Both the position numbers and the translations under genes were made by a program. A stretch of 20,780 nucleotides of DNA from a virus. The stretch covers positions 1 to 20,780 of the IMG/VR virus record IMGVR_UViG_3300009128_000162; one strand, 5' to 3'. Shown here one piece after another: positions 7,223 through 14,522 of this stretch (its first letter is position 1; the number at the start of each line of letters is the position of its first letter). A model generated the notes under the pieces. The model searched no databases, was not told the DNA's origin, and saw nothing but the letters and a program-made list of their open reading frames with translations.

Positions 7223-7597
7223 TTACTTCAGATCTTTATGCTGTGTTTTAATATCAACGAAACGAAGTTTTTCTTTAACCTCGTGTATCATCTCTTTCAT
7301 ATGACGGTTTTCTGATTGCATTTCAGTCAGTTTAACTATAACGTCTTGTTGAGTCTTAGGATATTTTTCACGGAATGTAGAGTTTACAGATACTTCTTCT
7401 TTAATTACACGTTGAGTAGTAGTTATTTCAGATGCCCACCATACAGCAGTTACGGTTTGTAGAAAGATTGCACCTAGCATAGCAATTGCTGAAGACTTTA
7501 ACCATTGAGGTAAATCTTGTTTAGAACCACGTAATGCTACCAGTTCTTGTTGAACCAGTGCTAATTGTACTTCTATTGTATCGACTCTTTTTTCCAT
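7223..7597 (-). CDS. single-pass membrane protein with coiled-coil flanks
   Basis: The 124-residue protein has a heptad-like N-terminal helix (residues 1-27), a hydrophobic segment at about 36-56 (from SSAIAMLGAIF to VWWASE) long enough to cross the membrane, and a charged, helix-prone C-terminal part (about 85-115) likely to form a coiled coil. No enzyme motif is present. Small phage proteins of this shape include holin- or lysis-associated and membrane-anchoring proteins, but the family is not recognised and lysis is only a guess. It is the last gene of the late-type region and has its own T4-style late promoter box 29 bases upstream of the ATG. Confidence 0.65.
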   Translation of the reverse strand: MEKRVDTIEVQLALVQQELVALRGSKQDLPQWLKSSAIAMLGAIFLQTVTAVWWASEITTTQRVIKEEVSVNSTFREKYPKTQQDVIVKLTEMQSENRHMKEMIHEVKEKLRFVDIKTQHKDLK

Positions 7598-7625
7598 AAC
7601 TCTTAACCTGCGTTAATATTTCAAA

Positions 7626-7633
7626 TATTTATA
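7626..7633 (-). promoter_or_regulatory. T4-type late promoter box
   Basis: TATAAATA on the minus strand, an exact match to the T4 late consensus, 29 bases upstream of the ATG at 7597. T4 late promoters consist of this -10 box read by the gp55 sigma factor, with no -35 element. Confidence 0.7.
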
Positions 7634-7638
7634 TATTA

Positions 7639-8457
7639 TCAATTATCAACAAGGATCAATTCAAAGTCTGCAGCAACTGTTTGACCAGTAGATGCTTTAA
7701 TTCTCATATCGATGTCGTTTTTTTCTGGTATTCTAAGTGGCGTATTAAGTTTTGATGTATGAGCAGAACTGTATAATGCTGCACTTTGTCTGATTCTAAA
7801 TACACCACCAAATTCTTTAATAAACAACCCAACAACAACAGATTGACTCTTATTAGAACTTACTTGCATTTCGTTAAGATACGCAGTCTTTCCTGCTGGC
7901 ACAGTATATACTGTCTGTAACGTTTGACCCATTTCTTCTTTAATTTCAGTCACTACTGTTGAACCATTCTTAACTTCGATAGCACCAACATTAGTGTCGC
8001 CAGATAAAACATAAGCACGATTAACTCTTAAGAACGTTTGAGAACCTGCTGCAGTTGGAGTAGCACCAGTCATTGTGAAGTCTTCTTCAGCGAAGTTATA
8101 TGATGCATCTAAACCTTGAACACGTATAGTTAAAGCACCAGATCCCCCTGCTGCGTCTTGACCAGAACTTGATACAACTGTTACTGTGTTTGCTGCCAAG
8201 TCCCAAGGATATTCGTGTTGACCAGAAGTTTCTCCTGCTGTCCAAATTGTAGACCAATTTGCTGATGACGAAGTATCAATTAACCCAAACTTATGGACTC
8301 TTGAATAACCAGAAACTGTATTTGCTGAAATAGGAATATTAGATGCTGCACCAAAACTGTTAATAATGTTTCCGTCTTTATCCGACAACATATTGACTTC
8401 AAAGATAGTCGTGCCGTTATCTAAGTAAGAATGAGTATCTTTCCTATACTGAGCCAT
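7639..8457 (-). CDS. probable virion structural protein
   Basis: The 272-residue product is rich in Ser, Thr, Gly, Ala and Val with alternating beta-strand-like segments (for example NTVTVVSSS and GALTIRVQG), and has neither Cys nor catalytic motifs. This composition is typical of phage tail, fibre or head-decoration proteins. The C-terminal half (from about residue 180, YTVPAGKTAYLNEMQVSS) resembles a jelly-roll repeat seen in many marine phage structural proteins as I remember them. It sits after four other structural-type or conserved phage genes behind the late promoter at 10563. The exact location in the virion cannot be told. Confidence 0.62.
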   Translation of the reverse strand: MAQYRKDTHSYLDNGTTIFEVNMLSDKDGNIINSFGAASNIPISANTVSGYSRVHKFGLIDTSSSANWSTIWTAGETSGQHEYPWDLAANTVTVVSSSGQDAAGGSGALTIRVQGLDASYNFAEEDFTMTGATPTAAGSQTFLRVNRAYVLSGDTNVGAIEVKNGSTVVTEIKEEMGQTLQTVYTVPAGKTAYLNEMQVSSNKSQSVVVGLFIKEFGGVFRIRQSAALYSSAHTSKLNTPLRIPEKNDIDMRIKASTGQTVAADFELILVDN

Positions 8458-8458
8458 G

Positions 8459-9013
8459 TTACAGTCCTAGTGCCTTGAAGAAGTCTTTACGTTCTTTAAT
8501 CTTTTTACGTTTTGCTTGATTTTCTAGAAAACGTCTTATGAATGCTTTAGTTTTTTTATTGCGTCCATCCATTTTCCAATGTACTGGATCGTCACCAGTG
8601 CCAGCAACAGCAGTACCAGTTACGTTTGCTGGAGCATCCTCTGCTAACATTTCATTAAGTTTCTTAGTTGTAGTTTCGTCTAACATAGTCATTTCCTTTG
8701 TTACTCCCTCAAGTAATTCTTCTTGAGTGTAATCCTTTTTATCATTAGCACTTTCTTTAATCAACCAAAGTGCTGCAGCAAAAGAACCCAACCTAGTGCT
8801 ACCACCTGGAAGTTTCTCTAATAACCTTTTAAGATTAAAAACTAAACGGTCATAATAACCATAAGCATCGTGTTCTTCTTTAGACTCTGCTTCTTTTAGT
8901 TTCTTACCTTTTTTATCTACCAGACCCAACTTAAATGCTTCGGTCTTTTCCCATGGAGTAGTCAGTCGTTTCACGAACTGATACACCAAAAATAGATCCA
9001 TTGCCTTTGCCAT
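8459..9013 (-). CDS. conserved phage protein of unknown function
   Basis: A 184-residue, largely helical, charged protein. The N-terminal segment MDLFLVYQFVKRLTTPWEK and the central LVFNLKRLLEKLPGGSTRLG look like a protein family conserved across T4-like marine phages, as far as I recall, with no assigned function. The middle (about 100-130) is Glu/Thr-rich and the C-terminus is strongly basic (KNKK... KRKKIKERKDFFKALGL type). It sits between two structural-type genes in the late region with one-base spacing from the next gene, so a role in virion assembly is likely but not shown. Confidence 0.65.
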   Translation of the reverse strand: MAKAMDLFLVYQFVKRLTTPWEKTEAFKLGLVDKKGKKLKEAESKEEHDAYGYYDRLVFNLKRLLEKLPGGSTRLGSFAAALWLIKESANDKKDYTQEELLEGVTKEMTMLDETTTKKLNEMLAEDAPANVTGTAVAGTGDDPVHWKMDGRNKKTKAFIRRFLENQAKRKKIKERKDFFKALGL

Positions 9014-9400
9014 TTAGATTGTCCTTAAAATTTTAACTATTCCACCATCTAATGGAATTTCGTTGTCTAATATCTTTTTACCCTTAACCAAACCAAGTTC
9101 AGTTGGATAATAATTCAAAAACATTAAGAAAGGTTTTAAGTAGTCTAAATAATCGTCGAGTTTAAGGAATAGAATTCTAGTCATTCCTCTAGACTCAAAC
9201 ATATTATAAAGAATCAACATATGATTTAATATCAAACGTTCTTTTAACTCACCAGTTTCTCTATACTTTTTGAATAGTCTTTTAATATATCTTATTCTTT
9301 TCAAGTCATCGTGAAATTCAAGTAAATCCGTACAATGCGGATTCTCATAACTTTTCATTGCAAATAACTGAAAATTCTCATCAGTCAAATTTTCAAACAT
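9014..9400 (-). CDS. conserved phage protein of unknown function
   Basis: A 128-residue alpha-helical protein without Cys pairs or catalytic motifs; recognisable segments are EFHDDLKRIRYIKRLFKKY (about 28-46) and LKERLILNHMLILYNMF (about 52-68). I recall similar small proteins in T4-like marine phages next to tail-fibre-type genes, but the function is unknown. It lies 3 bases after the fibre-like gene and abuts the next gene, so it is part of the same late transcript. Confidence 0.65.
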   Translation of the reverse strand: MFENLTDENFQLFAMKSYENPHCTDLLEFHDDLKRIRYIKRLFKKYRETGELKERLILNHMLILYNMFESRGMTRILFLKLDDYLDYLKPFLMFLNYYPTELGLVKGKKILDNEIPLDGGIVKILRTI

Positions 9401-9403
9401 AAT

Positions 9404-10036
9404 TTAGAATGTACTTAATGCAACCCTTTTAATTGTATTAGAATCAGTAGTAATATATAAGTATGTATTGCTGTAAAAAATAGTTCCTGCTGTTATACCC
9501 TCTGTTGTAGCATTTGATGTTGCTGGATCAGACGATTTAGTAGAAATAACCAAAGCAGGCGTAGTAGAAGTTCCAGTGAACGTCGCATCAGAAATCGGTG
9601 CTTTTAATGCGAGTGATGCAGCAGCAGAAGAAATTTCTGATTCGTTTACTGAAACTCTGGAATTTGTGTTAGCAACATAACTTTGGAAGTCTGTGTTAGT
9701 TGTATAAGATCCAGCAAACGATTGAACATATGTATTTGTCGCATAAGTCGCAGCAACATTCGCCATTTGGATCCTATCTTCAACATAAGTCTTAATATTA
9801 ACACCACCTACAACTACATTAGAACTAAACGTTGCAGTTTCACCAGTATGATTTGTGTTAGCAGTAAATGTTGTTACACCTTTATGAGTTGTATCAACAA
9901 CAACATTTCCAAACAAATTACCAACTGTCACCTTTTTACTTTCAGGTGTTCCTGCTGGGTCATTGACGACCATTAATAGATCGTCTTGACTCAGAGTATT
10001 AATTGCTGAAAGTGCAGAAACCTTTTTATCTGCCAT
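9404..10036 (-). CDS. tail-fibre-like structural protein
   Basis: The 210-residue protein is rich in Thr, Ser, Asn, Ala and Val. Residues 143-156 (LALKAPISDATFTG) match the LKAPxxxxTFTG repeat common in phage tail fibres, and Asn-Thr patterns (TNTY, TTNT, VANTNS) recur between residues 59 and 126. The C-terminus (GTIFYSNTYLYITTDSN) resembles the beta-rich end domain of short fibre proteins. The N-terminus (MADKKVSALSAINTLSQDD) is a type often seen in marine phage virion proteins. It probably contributes to a fibre or attached appendage and so to host contact. It is shorter than main adhesins, which suggests an accessory fibre. Confidence 0.7.
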   Translation of the reverse strand: MADKKVSALSAINTLSQDDLLMVVNDPAGTPESKKVTVGNLFGNVVVDTTHKGVTTFTANTNHTGETATFSSNVVVGGVNIKTYVEDRIQMANVAATYATNTYVQSFAGSYTTNTDFQSYVANTNSRVSVNESEISSAAASLALKAPISDATFTGTSTTPALVISTKSSDPATSNATTEGITAGTIFYSNTYLYITTDSNTIKRVALSTF

Positions 10037-10051
10037 AATCTATACCTCTAA

Positions 10052-10537
10052 TTATTCAGGTAGTTTAGCATCGTCTGCAGCATCGCCAGTGATTGAAGAA
10101 CCAGCAACTAATGTTTCATAGAACACACGACCAGCACGACCACCAGTGCCTTCAGTACGTCTGTTCCAACCTGCGTGAGTAACATTGTCTGCTTCTGTTC
10201 CAGCAGTATTAGCATATGCCATCTCGTCAGTAGATACACCATAAACGTTACGTGCATCAGCATTTTCAGCATATACAATTGATAATGGTTTTTCAGAAAC
10301 TACATATGCAGAATTTGAAGAAGCACCTACAATTGCAGATCCAGTAGCAGATGCTACAGTTGCAACAGTTGCGTTTGCGATAGCAGTGAATACATACTCA
10401 TTACCACCAACATTTAAAAAATCACCAACTTCAAAATTAGTTAGTGTTGTGCCAGAACCAACAACAGTTGTATTCGCAGCAGTTACAGTCACCGAACCAG
10501 CGACCGTTTTTCCATCAGAATTGCCCCATAGTGACAT
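10052..10537 (-). CDS. probable virion structural protein
   Basis: A 161-residue Ala/Val/Thr/Gly-rich protein starting MSLWGNSDGK. The first half (residues 12-75) is a repeated beta-strand pattern containing VVGSGTTLTNFEVGDFLNVG, a type found in phage fibre- or decoration-like proteins. The second half has few hydrophobic stretches and a short Arg-rich patch (GWNRRTEGTGGRAGR). No catalytic motif is visible. AAAGGAG precedes the ATG. It is the first gene after the late promoter box at 10563-10570, which supports a virion role. Homologues in other T4-like marine phages are recalled as uncharacterised. Confidence 0.62.
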   Translation of the reverse strand: MSLWGNSDGKTVAGSVTVTAANTTVVGSGTTLTNFEVGDFLNVGGNEYVFTAIANATVATVASATGSAIVGASSNSAYVVSEKPLSIVYAENADARNVYGVSTDEMAYANTAGTEADNVTHAGWNRRTEGTGGRAGRVFYETLVAGSSITGDAADDAKLPE

Positions 10538-10562
10538 AACTTTCTCCTTTATTTTATTAACT

Positions 10563-10570
10563 TATTTATA
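10563..10570 (-). promoter_or_regulatory. T4-type late promoter box
   Basis: Exact TATAAATA on the minus strand, directly after the stop codon of the preceding gene and 26 bases upstream of the ATG at 10537. It should drive the structural-type genes 10052 down to 7639. Confidence 0.72.
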
Positions 10571-11239
10571 TTACTTGTTTGCTAATTTCTCAGCAACTGC
10601 TTCCATTACTGCTTCAGCACGGTCACCGTACTTTGCAAAATTTTCTTTCTTCAAAGACTTTAGGATATTCTCTTTCTTATCACCACAACCCTCATCCAAC
10701 TTTGGTTCAGTATCAACTACTTCAGCACCAGAGTCATTTACAGATGGAGTATCTTTATCATCCTTCTTCTCTTTCTTTTTCTTCTTTTTAGGTGCTTCAT
10801 CTTCAGCATCGTCGTCAGCACCAGAAGGAGTTTCATCTGCCTTATCTACATCCTCTTTTGCCATTGCTTTAGAGATTGCCTTACGTTTCTTATGGATGTA
10901 CTCATCAGAATCGTCTTCATCACCATCGTTGTCGATATCTTTATCTTTACGGTCTTTGAATTTCTTCTTAACTGCTTTAGGTTGAACCTTATCTAAACCC
11001 TCACCGTCGTCAGACTTATCGTTAGTGTTATCTTCTGCTAAATGAGCATCAACACCTGCAGTTGATTTCAAACCCCATTTCTTTGCTGCCTTTTGAGCAG
11101 CATCATATGCAGATGAAGCATTCTTAACTTCCATTTTACCTTTTTTGGCATGGACTACAATAAAATCTCTGCCTTCAACAACTGATTGAATTGCTTCTTG
11201 TAACGAGTCGTTGCTTAATAATTCTTTATAACTTTTCAT
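10571..11239 (-). CDS. putative prohead core/internal protein with Ca-binding-like loop
   Basis: A 222-residue, highly charged, low-complexity protein. It opens MKSYKELLSNDSLQE, which resembles the T4 capsid-targeting leader with a possible prohead-protease site after E15 (LQE/A). Residues 101-112 (DIDNDGDEDDSD) fit a DxDxDG EF-hand-like or dockerin-like calcium loop, followed by basic residues (YIHKKRKAISK). A run of acidic residues then Lys (150-162) follows. Further LxE sites occur at LAE69 and LDE183. The end (from about 190) is helical. Composition and position suggest a scaffold or internal head protein, but no enzymatic role is seen. It is the last gene of the unit starting at 13919. 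Confidence 0.6.
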   Translation of the reverse strand: MKSYKELLSNDSLQEAIQSVVEGRDFIVVHAKKGKMEVKNASSAYDAAQKAAKKWGLKSTAGVDAHLAEDNTNDKSDDGEGLDKVQPKAVKKKFKDRKDKDIDNDGDEDDSDEYIHKKRKAISKAMAKEDVDKADETPSGADDDAEDEAPKKKKKKEKKDDKDTPSVNDSGAEVVDTEPKLDEGCGDKKENILKSLKKENFAKYGDRAEAVMEAVAEKLANK

Positions 11240-11247
11240 AATAGTTC

Positions 11248-11910
11248 CTATACCTTTAATTTTTGATTGCTTGTCTTAAAATCTTTCTTTCTCATTATCG
11301 TTTTAGATATTAAGTCAAACTCCTTACCATCCCATTGTAAAACAAATGGTAGATTAATATCTGTCTGCATGTCATTCAAAACTGCTTGAGCATCGTCACC
11401 CATTTTAGCAATCTTCTTTCCATGCTTTTTATACGTTTGTCTGAATAACCTAGTTAATTCAGCAACACTAATCTCTTTTCCATTTCTTGGGTCATTAACC
11501 CTATCTAAGAAATGTTTTGTAAACTCAACATCAATACCAACTTTAGCAAATATTTTATCAGCAAACTTTTCAACAGTTGCTAAATCTACTTTAGATACTT
11601 CTTCGTTAATATCTTCATATCGGGTATTACGATCCAATATCTTAGCAAACTCTTTAGGTTTAATTCCTAATATATTTGCTGCTTTAGTTCTTGCAAGACC
11701 TTTCGGGTTAGCAACAAAAATCCCAGGAGTTTGTTGTGCCTGAGGATTTCTATTATAATGCCTAACCATGTCATGGTACAAGTCTAATGCTTGTTTATAT
11801 TTCTTACCATGCATAGCACGGTTAAATGCATGCATAGTCTTTTTACCAATAATAGATTTGATTATATCTTTTAGAGTTCCCTCTTCAATATATTCCTTAA
11901 AAGATTTCAT
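11248..11910 (-). CDS. capsid-targeted phage protein, two-domain, function unknown
   Basis: The 220-residue protein begins MKSFKEYIEE/G, aligning residue for residue with the T4 internal-protein leader (F at 4, E at 10). The N-terminal domain (about 11-95) is helical and basic. A possible internal cleavage site, INE103, lies in a linker at 98-104. The C-terminal domain (about 127-212) carries KHFLDRVNDPRNG and FDLISKTIMRKKDF, patterns recalled as conserved in marine T4-like phages and compatible with a small alpha/beta RNase-toxin-like fold, though that assignment is speculative. Its ATG overlaps the stop of the preceding gene by one base (TAATG), so translation is likely coupled. Confidence 0.68.
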   Translation of the reverse strand: MKSFKEYIEEGTLKDIIKSIIGKKTMHAFNRAMHGKKYKQALDLYHDMVRHYNRNPQAQQTPGIFVANPKGLARTKAANILGIKPKEFAKILDRNTRYEDINEEVSKVDLATVEKFADKIFAKVGIDVEFTKHFLDRVNDPRNGKEISVAELTRLFRQTYKKHGKKIAKMGDDAQAVLNDMQTDINLPFVLQWDGKEFDLISKTIMRKKDFKTSNQKLKV

Positions 11911-13919
11911 TATCTCTTAACTTCGTCTAATCTAATATCTTCAGTAATTTTATGTTCTCTTGCAAAGTCAATAACTTCATTAATGTTTTCAAAACCAATA
12001 TGAGTGAAGTCTTTACCTTTCTTAACCATACCTGCTGGTTGGAAACGAGCATTATGATGAATGTCTTTATGTTTGAAACCAAACACATAATTATCTTCAT
12101 TGATTTCACCAGAAGAAATAACTTCATCTTCAAATGTCAAAAATGCTACTGAACCTGATGAGTATGCAACATAACTACCAGAACCCTCTAAAAATAGTTT
12201 AGTAGTTTCTGTAATATCACCAAATCTAGCATATTCAATTACATCGTCTGCTTTCTTAAATCCAATATGAACCCATTTGCCACGTTTAATCTCTTTAGCA
12301 CCTTTAGGTAATTTATTATTACCATCAATCTTTTCAAATGCCATTACAAACATGCCATCTTTCTTAACACCAGTAACAATTTGTTTGCCTTTATATCTTA
12401 ATGATAAACGAACACCAACAGATGATTTACCATCAGCAGTTAATTCATAATCGCCTTTTTTAGTAAGAGATACACCTTCATCAAGTTCAACTTCTTCCTT
12501 CATAGGAACTGCTTCGCCAGAATGTCCTTTGTCCATCCAGTACTTAACACCTTTATCATCAGTTTCAGTACCCATTTTCTTAGCATTGAATTTAGAACCG
12601 TACTGCTTCTTAAAATATGCTTCTGCTTCTTTCTTAGAAAATACTTGACCTTTCTTAACTTCATCAAGTTCAACAGACTCATAAGTAGATGCAAGGTCTG
12701 CAATTCTTAATAGTTTTGCACCTGCTTTCTTATCCACTTTAGTTGCTAATTGTTTTAGACGTCTGTTAATAGCACTTGCTTGTTTCTTTGGTGCCATATT
12801 AACTGGATTTGCTAAACCATTTAATGCATTAGCAATCTTCTTATATTCAGGTTTCTTTGCAAGGTTTCCTAGTGCTTTAGTCACACCACTGATAGATCCT
12901 TCTTCAAGTTCAACTTTCTCTTCAACAGACTCCATACGTCCTTTAACAGCAAGAACTTTATATGTACCACCTACACGGTCAACTGAGTTACCACGTTTAG
13001 CATACTTATCTGCTTCTGGTTTAGTTTTGAATGTTTTACCACCTTTAACTGCTTTACCCTTTTTGTCGTAGTATTGGACGTTGAAGTAATCTTCTTTAAG
13101 TTCTTCTTCGAACAATGAATCTAAATCAGTTTCATATTCAACTGTTTCTGCTGTGCTTCCAGGGAATTTGTAATTACCTTTACCACGTTTCTTTTCTTGA
13201 ATAATATTGGCAGCAAGAAATGAAATATGAGGAATTTTAGCATCTCTAATTTGTTCTAAAGCATTGTCAGGTAATTTTCTGAAAGACTTTACAACTGCTC
13301 GGAATGCAGGACTGCCTGTGTTAATAGTTTTCTTATTACCAAATTCTTTACGCAACTTATCAATTTGTGACTTAGAAAAATTTGCTTCATCTAATTCGAC
13401 ACTCTCAGTAATCTTATTTTTAGTAAAGTAATCTACAACGTCTTTAGGTTGATCAAATGATACTTGACCTTTCTTACCTTTAATATTCATCCACCAAGAA
13501 TCAGAACCAGAGTCAAAATCACCAGTAGAAATAACCTTACCTTTATATGTTACTGCTGAGATGTCTTTCTTTTCATCTTTACCAAATACATATTGCCCTT
13601 TCTTAGCACGGACAGAAGTAATCTTAGTAGGTGCTTCAGTTAATGCTTCTTCGAACATTGTGTCTAAATCACTATTTTGTTCTACACCTTCGTTTGCAGT
13701 CTTCAATGCTTTAGCAACCATAGGGTTATCACCTAATCCTTTGCTCATCTTTTCGATTCTATCATATGCTCTATCGAAGTTACCTCTAGAACGTTTAGCA
13801 ATAGCAATTGCCTTTTTAATAAGACTTGCTTGATACTTTGCTGATTCGTCAATCTCTTTTTGAATGGCATTGTCTTCATTAATATTATGAAGATTTTTAA
13901 TTGTTGACATTAAATTCAT
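11910..13919 (-). CDS. repeat polyprotein with multiple prohead-protease-like sites
   Basis: A 669-residue Lys/Glu-rich protein made of short modules separated by ELDE-type sequences: ESVELDE at 172-178 and 414-420, KVELEE at 335-340, EEVELDE at 475-481 and RLDE at 663-666, plus INE15, LTE95, LKE276 and ITE660. All fit (L/I)xE, the T4 gp21 prohead-protease consensus. Three diverged copies of a beta-rich unit of about 75-90 residues end in ITE: around 101-172, 484-571 and 579-660. DLDxxFEExL occurs at 84-93 and 265-274. The protein probably enters the prohead as a core or internal protein and may be cut into peptides. Start chosen at 13919; a second ATG at 13910 is possible. It has its own late promoter. 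Confidence 0.72.
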   Translation of the reverse strand: MNLMSTIKNLHNINEDNAIQKEIDESAKYQASLIKKAIAIAKRSRGNFDRAYDRIEKMSKGLGDNPMVAKALKTANEGVEQNSDLDTMFEEALTEAPTKITSVRAKKGQYVFGKDEKKDISAVTYKGKVISTGDFDSGSDSWWMNIKGKKGQVSFDQPKDVVDYFTKNKITESVELDEANFSKSQIDKLRKEFGNKKTINTGSPAFRAVVKSFRKLPDNALEQIRDAKIPHISFLAANIIQEKKRGKGNYKFPGSTAETVEYETDLDSLFEEELKEDYFNVQYYDKKGKAVKGGKTFKTKPEADKYAKRGNSVDRVGGTYKVLAVKGRMESVEEKVELEEGSISGVTKALGNLAKKPEYKKIANALNGLANPVNMAPKKQASAINRRLKQLATKVDKKAGAKLLRIADLASTYESVELDEVKKGQVFSKKEAEAYFKKQYGSKFNAKKMGTETDDKGVKYWMDKGHSGEAVPMKEEVELDEGVSLTKKGDYELTADGKSSVGVRLSLRYKGKQIVTGVKKDGMFVMAFEKIDGNNKLPKGAKEIKRGKWVHIGFKKADDVIEYARFGDITETTKLFLEGSGSYVAYSSGSVAFLTFEDEVISSGEINEDNYVFGFKHKDIHHNARFQPAGMVKKGKDFTHIGFENINEVIDFAREHKITEDIRLDEVKR

Positions 13920-13953
13920 TTTGAATTCCCTGATTTTTTAATCGTTATGATAC

Positions 13954-13961
13954 TATTTATA
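13954..13961 (-). promoter_or_regulatory. T4-type late promoter box
   Basis: Exact TATAAATA on the minus strand, 34 bases upstream of the ATG at 13919. It should drive the polyprotein gene and the two genes after it. It overlaps the last codon and the stop of a small possible reading frame (13957-14067). Confidence 0.7.
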
Positions 13962-14067
13962 ATTTATTCTTTATATACTTTATTGCTTGTGGGATTAATA
14001 ACCATATAACACTCATACGGACTTTCATCATTAACCACCAAGAATCATCCTCACTTAAAGGTTGCAT
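13957..14067 (-). CDS. possible 36-residue membrane-type micropeptide
   Basis: In the 164-base gap between two genes there is an ATG (14067) reading 36 codons to TAA. The product starts MQPLSEDDSWW and continues with a hydrophobic stretch (VIWLLIPQAI) and a basic end (KYIKNKL), which looks like a small membrane-associated peptide. No clear ribosome-binding site precedes it and its stop overlaps the late promoter box. It could be a chance frame. Confidence 0.35.
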   Translation of the reverse strand: MQPLSEDDSWWLMMKVRMSVIWLLIPQAIKYIKNKL

Positions 14068-14083
14068 CCAAGGGAATATGAAG

Positions 14084-14521
14084 TTAGTCTTTTTCATCAA
14101 ACATATTCTCGAATGTATTAGGTTTTAAAGCATCCTCAAATAATGCGTCTAAATCTACTGATTCGTTTTTCTGACCACGTGCCATCTTAACTCTTTCAAC
14201 TTCTTTCTTACGAACTTTAGGCATTAGTTTCTTAGCAAGTGCTTTAATCTTAACTGGAGTTGCCTTTCTAGCAACCATCTTATCAACCGACATCTTTTCA
14301 GATGGACTTAACTGAGCATAATTCAAACCTTTCTTACCAGCAACTTTTTTACGAAGTTTTACTTTTGCTGCTTTCATTGCTTTCTGCATCAACTTCTCAG
14401 GTGATGCCATACGTTTCGCCATACGTTTTCTTGACTTTGCCATCTTAGGTGCAAGACGTTTCATCAGACGACCTCTTGCCATCCTCTGTTGTACTGTCAT
14501 CGGTTTACGATCTTCGTTCAT
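14084..14521 (-). CDS. highly basic conserved phage protein
   Basis: A 145-residue, very basic protein (Lys, Arg, Met and Ala dominate residues 14-118), with TVQQRMARGRLMKRLAPKMA near the start and IKALAKKLMPKVRKKEVERVK at about 93-113. I recall a family with this pattern in T4-like marine phages, next to the P-loop kinase-like gene. It ends in an acidic tail, ESVDLDALFEDAL, the same motif that occurs twice in the 669-residue polyprotein. It lacks the capsid-targeting leader of its neighbours (it begins MNEDRKPM). The charge suggests DNA or RNA binding, perhaps inside the head. It lies one base after the kinase-like gene. Confidence 0.65.
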   Translation of the reverse strand: MNEDRKPMTVQQRMARGRLMKRLAPKMAKSRKRMAKRMASPEKLMQKAMKAAKVKLRKKVAGKKGLNYAQLSPSEKMSVDKMVARKATPVKIKALAKKLMPKVRKKEVERVKMARGQKNESVDLDALFEDALKPNTFENMFDEKD

Positions 14522-14522
14522 A

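Noticed and set aside
10386-10985. Long plus-strand open frame across the calcium-loop protein gene
   Set aside because: It is antisense to two well-supported genes, has a Ser/Phe-rich composition expected from the complement of Lys/Glu-rich coding, and spans a late promoter and a gene boundary.
13900-14100. Frameshifted remnant joining the basic protein and the polyprotein
   Set aside because: Both genes have their own starts and stops, and the gap carries a late promoter; no continuation of either protein is visible in other frames.
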